From contig JAYFQX010000024.1 in assembly GCA_034926635.1 (NCBI GenBank), positions 1 through 64,000 on the forward strand: 64,000 nucleotides of DNA, given 5' to 3'. Made by a program: the position numbers and the translations under genes. Position 1 is the stretch's first letter, and each line of letters begins with the position of its first letter. Shown piece after piece: positions 58,926-64,000 of this stretch. Source of the DNA: Christensenella sp034926635. GTDB taxonomy: Bacteria > Bacillota > Clostridia > Christensenellales > Christensenellaceae. Below the pieces are notes generated by a model. It did no database searches. It saw nothing but the letters and a program-made list of their open reading frames with translations, and was not told where the DNA came from.

Positions 58926-59125
58926 TTGTTACCCCCTCATAGATATTGCATTATATCTTTAAATATACCCACCAAATTTCGCTTTATGCAAAAAATCAAA
59001 TCTTTTTCTGATCTTTGTTTTTCATGCTTATTTAAAATCGGGATGTTTATTATTGTTTTGCAAACCATGCAGGGCTTTCCCTATGAGAGCCGTTTTGACT
59101 CAGAAGGAACGGAGGAAAACCAAAA

Positions 59126-60544
59126 GTGTATACTGCAAAGAAAATGAACCTCATGCAGGCAATGTTCCTTACTATGGCGTTCTTTGCTTCCATTCGCCGC
59201 ATTCCAAACGTAGCGGCCGCAGGTTGGGAATCCATTTTTTTTATGGCGTTTGCCGTTGTCATGTTTGTCATCCCGATTTCATTTATATCTGCAGAGCTTG
59301 CCACCGCAATGCCGGTAGACGGCGGACTCCCTATTTGGGTAGGAAAAGCGCTCTCCCCCCGTTGGGGCTTTGTCGCCGCATGGCTTGTATGGATTCAGAT
59401 GTGTTTTGGCATGGTGACTGTCGGTGCCACCTTTGCCGATATGGTTGCCACGATCTTCAATATCAAATGGCTGGTCGACAATGATGTTTTTATCGGTCTT
59501 GTCATTATCGCTTTATATTGGCTTGTAACTTTTTTGATGATCAAAGGGATCCCTATTACTTCGATGAGTACTTATGGAACGATTTTCGGATTGTTTGTTC
59601 CGCTTGCAATTCTTTTGATATTCGGAACAATTTATGCCGCAACTACGCATCCCGAAATTTTAACGCCCCCATCCCTTTCAGAGATGATCCCAAGCAGTGC
59701 AAACGTCAGTGAACTCTCAAATTTATCCGGTATCATTTTCATGTTTGCGGGCATGGAACAAATCTCAAATTTTGCAAACCGGCTTGACCAGCCCCGGCGT
59801 GATTATCCTCGGGCAATTATCCTGGCGACCTTATTGATCGCTGGATTATTTAATTACGCCGGACTCATTATGGATGGCTTAATGAAGCAGTCCAGCATTA
59901 TCCTTACTGACCCGGCACAAGTTTATTCCGTCATTTTCAGCGGTTGGGGGATGGGATGGATGACTGCCGTTGTCGCGGCTATGATCTCTCTTTCCTGCGT
60001 CACAGAAATGTCCGCCTGGATTGTTGGCCCGTGCCGCGGTGTTTTGCGCTGTGCCCAGTCCGGGTTTCTTCCTCCTGTATTCCAAAAAACCGGTCGCAGC
60101 CAGCGTCCCGTAAATATTATGATCTTGCAGGCAATTATTGTAACCGTCGTCGCCCTCATGTTTGTTTGCAATCCAGCTACCAATGGTGTAGAACATACAG
60201 TCCTCACCATGACCGTCGTTCTGTATTGCGTCGTCTATGTTTTAATCCTGTTATCCGGAATTTTTTTCCGGCACAAATATCCCAATGATAATCACACGTT
60301 TAAAATCCGCGGAGGAATGCCCGGCATGTGCATTCTTGCCGGTATCGGGCTTTTGGGGGTTGGATTTGTTATTTTTTCAAGCTTTATTCCCCCGGATGGT
60401 TTTGCTTCTTCACAAAAAATAGATTATATTCTTTTTATGATCATCGGAATGATCGCTTTATCTGCTATTCCTCTGCTTTTCTACCGTTTTCGTAAATCAT
60501 CCTGGCGTATGCAGGAAACTCCCCCCGGCAAAAAAACAGATTAA
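59126..60544 (+). CDS. APC-family amino acid permease (glutamate/GABA-antiporter-like)
   Basis: Encodes 472 residues with twelve hydrophobic segments. It starts with GTG; CGGAGG lies about 9 nt upstream. The N-terminal half shows NLMQAMFLTMAFFASIRRIP, ISFISAELATAMPVDGGLPI and WVGKALSPRWGFVAAWLVWI, which resemble the glutamate:GABA-antiporter branch (GadC-like) and AguD-like exchangers. MFAGMEQISNFANRLDQPRRDYPRA covers helix 6 and its cytoplasmic loop. It is divergent from the agmatine cluster and may carry a related substrate, perhaps an amino acid or polyamine exchanger. The substrate is unknown. Confidence 0.9.
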   Translation: MYTAKKMNLMQAMFLTMAFFASIRRIPNVAAAGWESIFFMAFAVVMFVIPISFISAELATAMPVDGGLPIWVGKALSPRWGFVAAWLVWIQMCFGMVTVGATFADMVATIFNIKWLVDNDVFIGLVIIALYWLVTFLMIKGIPITSMSTYGTIFGLFVPLAILLIFGTIYAATTHPEILTPPSLSEMIPSSANVSELSNLSGIIFMFAGMEQISNFANRLDQPRRDYPRAIILATLLIAGLFNYAGLIMDGLMKQSSIILTDPAQVYSVIFSGWGMGWMTAVVAAMISLSCVTEMSAWIVGPCRGVLRCAQSGFLPPVFQKTGRSQRPVNIMILQAIIVTVVALMFVCNPATNGVEHTVLTMTVVLYCVVYVLILLSGIFFRHKYPNDNHTFKIRGGMPGMCILAGIGLLGVGFVIFSSFIPPDGFASSQKIDYILFMIIGMIALSAIPLLFYRFRKSSWRMQETPPGKKTD

Positions 60545-61590
60545 AATTTTGGTTCCAGATTATTCCGGTATATTTCTAAAAAGTTATCGCCGATCAATTT
60601 CAGGGTTTCCATAAGCACCGGCGAAAACTTGTTTGCCTCCTGCGTTACAAGGATGTTCATGGCTTTTTCGTGATTCCCTCCATAAAGACACATCAATTCG
60701 TCATATACATGCACAAGACCAACCGCCTGCGCACAAAGCGGAATATGATTTCCTGACAACTTATCCGGGTATCCCGAGCCATCCCAGCGTTCATGATGAT
60801 AACGGCAGATATTATAACAATATGTGGTATAAAACTCGCTTTCGATATTCCGCAGTGGTTCAATTAACTGACAGCCTTTCACAGTATGCTGTTCGAAAAT
60901 CGCCTGTTCCTCCGGCGTCCTTTTGCCTTCCCTTTTTATAATTTCTTCCGGGATCACCAGTTCCCCGACGTCATGCAAAATGGAAGCCATCCCCATCATA
61001 CTGATCTGTTCCGTAGTCGTGCCGATATTGTCATCGTAATATTCGTATACATATTGCAGTAATTCGTTGGTATAAAGACGAATACGCTGGATATGTTCCT
61101 TTGTTTCAATTGTTTTTTTCTCCAAAACCGAAGTCAACACAGCGACGATCGTTGCGTTTATGCCGGAAAGTGCCTCTGTTTTTTCCCGGATCAATTCTTC
61201 CAGTCCGTTTTGATAACGATAAAGCTGCATCATTGTCTGGATGCGCCGCTTCACGATGCTGGGCGAAAAAGGCTTTCGGATAAAATCAACCGCGCCCATC
61301 TCCAGACCTTTTTCTTCCTCCCTGTTCGATCCTGCCGCAGTAATTAGGATAACCGGTATTTTTTCCAACAGTCCATTGAATTTCATAAAACTCAGCACAT
61401 CATATCCTGACACCTCTGGCATAACGATGTCCAGCAACACCAAAGCTATTTCAGTACGGCGATTCTCCAAAGTCTTAATTGCCTGCGCCCCACCGTCCGC
61501 CTGCACTACTTCGTATTCATCGCTCAACAATTCTTCCAAAATCGCCCGGTTTAATTCAATATCATCTACAACCAATACTTTGCTACTCAT
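60541..61590 (-). CDS. Response regulator with HD-GYP phosphodiesterase domain
   Basis: Encodes 349 residues. An N-terminal receiver domain (VLVVDDIELNRAILEELL, phosphoacceptor Asp in ALVLLDIVMPEVSGYD) is followed by a coiled linker and an HD-GYP domain: ILHDVGELVIPEEI for the HD pair, EQHTVKG, and RYHHERWDGSGYPDKLSG as the GYP motif. HD-GYP enzymes degrade cyclic di-GMP or related dinucleotides. The usual HDIGK reads HDVGE here; the metal-binding His and Asp are kept. It is third in a leftward phosphorelay set with a hybrid kinase and an Hpt protein and is probably the terminal output. Confidence 0.93.
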   Translation of the reverse strand: MSSKVLVVDDIELNRAILEELLSDEYEVVQADGGAQAIKTLENRRTEIALVLLDIVMPEVSGYDVLSFMKFNGLLEKIPVILITAAGSNREEEKGLEMGAVDFIRKPFSPSIVKRRIQTMMQLYRYQNGLEELIREKTEALSGINATIVAVLTSVLEKKTIETKEHIQRIRLYTNELLQYVYEYYDDNIGTTTEQISMMGMASILHDVGELVIPEEIIKREGKRTPEEQAIFEQHTVKGCQLIEPLRNIESEFYTTYCYNICRYHHERWDGSGYPDKLSGNHIPLCAQAVGLVHVYDELMCLYGGNHEKAMNILVTQEANKFSPVLMETLKLIGDNFLEIYRNNLEPKF

Positions 61591-61598
61591 ATTACTTT

Positions 61599-61937
61599 CT
61601 ACTCCAATGTTTTCAGAAAAGCGACAATACTTAAATAATCGTTATCAATAAGCTCCTTAAAAACTCCCGTGGCGCCGCTTTTCAGTTTTTCCTCTTCACT
61701 ACGACAATGCTCTGATAAATCACGCATCCCAAGCGTAGCGGAAATCCCCTTCAACGTATGGAGACATGCTCTTGCTTCTTCCCAATCTTCCCGTTTTATA
61801 CTTGCGCCCAGCTTTTCAAAAGTCTGATCCTGCAAAAAATTTTTCAGGTATTTTCGGTAGAATTGTTCATTCCCATTCATATACTGAAGGCCCTCTTCAT
61901 AATATATTCCGGCCTCTTTCCATTTTTCGTTTCCCAT
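61599..61937 (-). CDS. Histidine phosphotransfer (Hpt) protein
   Basis: Encodes 112 residues from the ATG at 61937, preceded by AAGGAGC. The Hpt four-helix bundle shows the phosphorylatable histidine in CLHTLKGISATLGM near residue 58, followed by LSEHCRSEEEKLK. A free-standing Hpt protein between a hybrid kinase and a response regulator is expected to shuttle phosphate from the kinase receiver domain to the HD-GYP regulator. It starts about 40 bp after the kinase gene ends and stops 9 bp before the regulator starts. Confidence 0.93.
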   Translation of the reverse strand: MGNEKWKEAGIYYEEGLQYMNGNEQFYRKYLKNFLQDQTFEKLGASIKREDWEEARACLHTLKGISATLGMRDLSEHCRSEEEKLKSGATGVFKELIDNDYLSIVAFLKTLE

Positions 61938-61978
61938 GGATATGCTCCTTCCTCCCGATGCCTGCAAACTATTTTTTA

Positions 61979-64000
61979 TTATAACAAAAAATCCCTCAAT
62001 GTGGCAAATAACGCCCGTGGTTCAATTGGCTTCGTCATATGCGCATTCATCCCACTCTGGATAGACTGCGCAATATCCTCTCGGAATCCATTGGCGGTCA
62101 TAGCGATGATCAATATTCCCTCTGCATCGCTCCTGCCGCTTGTACGGATCGCCTGTGTTGCGGCATATCCGTCCATCACCGGCATTTGCACATCCATTAA
62201 AATAGCGTCATAATAGTCTTGCGGCGTACTGAGATAACGGTTGACCGCCTGTTTTCCATCTTCCGCCGTTTCCACTTCAAACCCGACACTTTGCAATAGT
62301 TCAACACAGATCTCGCGGTTTAACTCATTGTCTTCCGCAAGAAGGATGCGTTTGCCCTTAAAATCAAAACATTCCGAAGCATTGATCTTTTCGTCGCTGC
62401 ACTGCGACTCCATATTTCCAATAATCCGGAAGATATCTTCTTTCAATACCGGTTTGGTGAGCAGCCAGTTTACCCCTGCTTCCCTCGCTTCCTTTTCTAC
62501 ACGCCTATAATCATATGCCGACATCAATATAATATAAAGGCTGTCGCCAACCTCGCCGCGAATCCATTCCGCTGTCCTTATCCCGTCAACATCCGGCATA
62601 TATAAATCTATAAAGCAAAGATCATACGGTTTTTTTGATGTTTTCAGAGCATACACCGCTTCCGCGCCCGAAATGACTGTTTTTGTTTCCATTCCGAGCT
62701 GCTTGCAAATGACTTGTAAATGTGCGCACATTTCTTCTTCGTCATCGACGATCAATACACGAATGTTCTGCATTTTAGGGGAAATCTTTTTGATATCCGT
62801 ATCTTCCGCTTCATCTAACCATAATTCAAATGAAAATTTACTTCCTTTTCCCTTTTCACTTTCTACATCTATTATGCCGCCCATAGTTTCCACGAACGTT
62901 TTCGAGAGCGCCATTCCAAGCCCTGTTCCTCCATATTTACGGGAAATGGAACTATCTTCTTGTTCAAACGGTTGGAAAAGTCTCCGCAAAAATTCACTGC
63001 CTATGCCAATCCCTGTATCTTGTACCGCAAAGCGAAGACAAACCGTTCTGCCCCTGCGCGCCATTTGCCGCACGGATAACTTGATACTGCCATCTTTGGG
63101 TGTAAATTTTACGGAATTTGACAAAAAATTAAGCAATACCTGTCTGATCCGCAAATCATCCCCAATAAAGCTGTCGCAATCAATATCCCGTAACATAACG
63201 TCAAAAACCTGCCCTTTTTCCTCTATTTTTGGCTGGATCAAGGCAGTTAATTCGGAAAGCATTCCGTTTAGACTAAATTCTTTTTTCTCAATTGTCAGCT
63301 TGCCGCTTTCAATCTTCGACATATCCAAAATATCGCTGATTAAGTCAAGTAAATGGCGCGAAGCCGAGCTGATTTTTCCCACGGAAGCACGCAATTTTTC
63401 AGGATCATCCATATGCAGCTCCATTACGCTTGCCATCCCGATAATAGCGTTCATCGGCGTCCTGATTTCATGGCTCATTCTGGAAAAGAACTCCCGCTTG
63501 GCAATGTTTGCATTTTCTGCGTTTTCAAGAGCCGACCGAAGCATGCTTTGCGCCTTCTTGGCTTCTGTCAGATCGCTTGCAACATAAATATGCCTCACTG
63601 TCTTTTCATTCTCATTAATGGGATACATTTTGCTCGAAATATTACGAATATTTCCGGTTCGAGGATCGGTAATATCATATTCTTTATGCAACGTCTCTCG
63701 CGATGTTTCTGTTTTACAAGAATCATTCTTACCATCTATTCCTTCCGCAAAAAGAATCTGTGAAAAAAATTGTTCTCTCAGTTCTTTTTCAGAAATCCCC
63801 ATGATACGGACGATGTTGTCACTTATAAATTCAATTGCACTTTTTTCGCAATCATAGATAATAAAGACATCGTCAACATTTTCCGAGATAATGCCAAAAA
63901 GCATATCGTGGTGATAAATATCACGGTTTCGCTTTGATATTGTTCTGACACTGACAATCGAAAGCAGGATGGTAAGTCCAACCAAAGCACTTCCCCATAT
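61979..64000 (-). CDS. Hybrid sensor histidine kinase, N-terminus beyond window edge
   Basis: The reading frame is open to the right edge, so the start lies outside the window; a TTG at 63985 is not a credible start because it falls inside a hydrophobic helix (GLTILLSIVSV). Visible domains in order are that membrane helix, a PAS domain (VFIIYDCEKSAIEFIS to VASDLTEAKKA), HisKA with SHEIRTPMNAIIGMAS, a HATPase_c domain (NFLSNSVKFTP, DTGIGIGSEFL, GGTGLGMALSK) and two receiver domains. The receivers have phosphoacceptors in CFIDLYMPDVDG and AILMDVQMPVMDG. It heads a leftward three-gene phosphorelay. The sensed signal is unknown since the sensor part is missing. Confidence 0.93.
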   Translation of the reverse strand: MWGSALVGLTILLSIVSVRTISKRNRDIYHHDMLFGIISENVDDVFIIYDCEKSAIEFISDNIVRIMGISEKELREQFFSQILFAEGIDGKNDSCKTETSRETLHKEYDITDPRTGNIRNISSKMYPINENEKTVRHIYVASDLTEAKKAQSMLRSALENAENANIAKREFFSRMSHEIRTPMNAIIGMASVMELHMDDPEKLRASVGKISSASRHLLDLISDILDMSKIESGKLTIEKKEFSLNGMLSELTALIQPKIEEKGQVFDVMLRDIDCDSFIGDDLRIRQVLLNFLSNSVKFTPKDGSIKLSVRQMARRGRTVCLRFAVQDTGIGIGSEFLRRLFQPFEQEDSSISRKYGGTGLGMALSKTFVETMGGIIDVESEKGKGSKFSFELWLDEAEDTDIKKISPKMQNIRVLIVDDEEEMCAHLQVICKQLGMETKTVISGAEAVYALKTSKKPYDLCFIDLYMPDVDGIRTAEWIRGEVGDSLYIILMSAYDYRRVEKEAREAGVNWLLTKPVLKEDIFRIIGNMESQCSDEKINASECFDFKGKRILLAEDNELNREICVELLQSVGFEVETAEDGKQAVNRYLSTPQDYYDAILMDVQMPVMDGYAATQAIRTSGRSDAEGILIIAMTANGFREDIAQSIQSGMNAHMTKPIEPRALFATLRDFLL

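Overview
The window comes from a monoderm Clostridia-type Bacillota chromosome. The clues are AGGAGG-like ribosome binding sites, a DUF4364 protein, the GlgC/GlgD pair, an FMN riboswitch in front of a RibU-like transporter, a LytTR/DUF3021 pair, a sortase-type surface protein and a four-gene agmatine deiminase operon. I cannot place it below class with confidence.

Region 1-7.3 kb is an accessory island. It opens with the N-terminal part of a large serine recombinase (cut by the window edge) co-directional with an XRE regulator, then a small divergent gene and about 600 bp of non-coding DNA. That DNA holds an inverted repeat, a hairpin terminator and a helically phased array of GTRAC boxes. 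Next come a SLOG (YpsA-like) protein with a small Spo0E-like partner, and a second XRE regulator. Last is a tightly coupled three-gene AT-rich operon (3985-7283): a PD-(D/E)xK-like nuclease effector, a small middle component and a short SMC/Rad50-like ATPase. This has the gene order and domain logic of predicted ABC-three-component and Lamassu-type conflict systems and is the most interesting locus here. A tRNA-Val(GAC) gene with its own promoter and terminator marks the return to ordinary chromosome.

From 7.7 to 17.8 kb lie housekeeping and small-operon genes: DUF4364, folC-valS, a 62-residue membrane protein, ppk1, a MATE exporter, and a LytTR/DUF3021/C26-peptidase operon. From 32.1 down to 17.9 kb a long leftward operon makes and breaks glycogen: malQ, pgi, glgB, glgC, glgD, glgA, an acidic unknown, glgP, a GH13 alpha-glycosidase and a HAD phosphatase. 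Together they link glucose-6-phosphate, ADP-glucose, branched glucan storage and its mobilisation.

From 39.4 down to 32.4 kb a second leftward run carries tsaE-tsaB-rimI (tRNA t6A and ribosomal acetylation), an alpha/beta hydrolase, a membrane-anchored murF-like ligase, ddl, icd and a SEC-C protein. A riboswitch-controlled riboflavin transporter and an alanine/sodium symporter follow. Two convergent envelope genes come next: a single-pass protein with a DISRY-repeat tail, and a 2022-residue wall protein with about 25 glycine-rich beta-helix repeats. Then FkbM methyltransferase, ABC-F and YdcF genes.

From 58.4 down to 53.5 kb the ptcA-aguD-aguA-arcC operon converts agmatine to putrescine, ammonia, CO2 and ATP, with a hairpin at each gene junction. 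The window closes with a thioesterase, a second APC permease and a leftward phosphorelay set: hybrid histidine kinase (cut by the right edge), Hpt protein and an HD-GYP response regulator.
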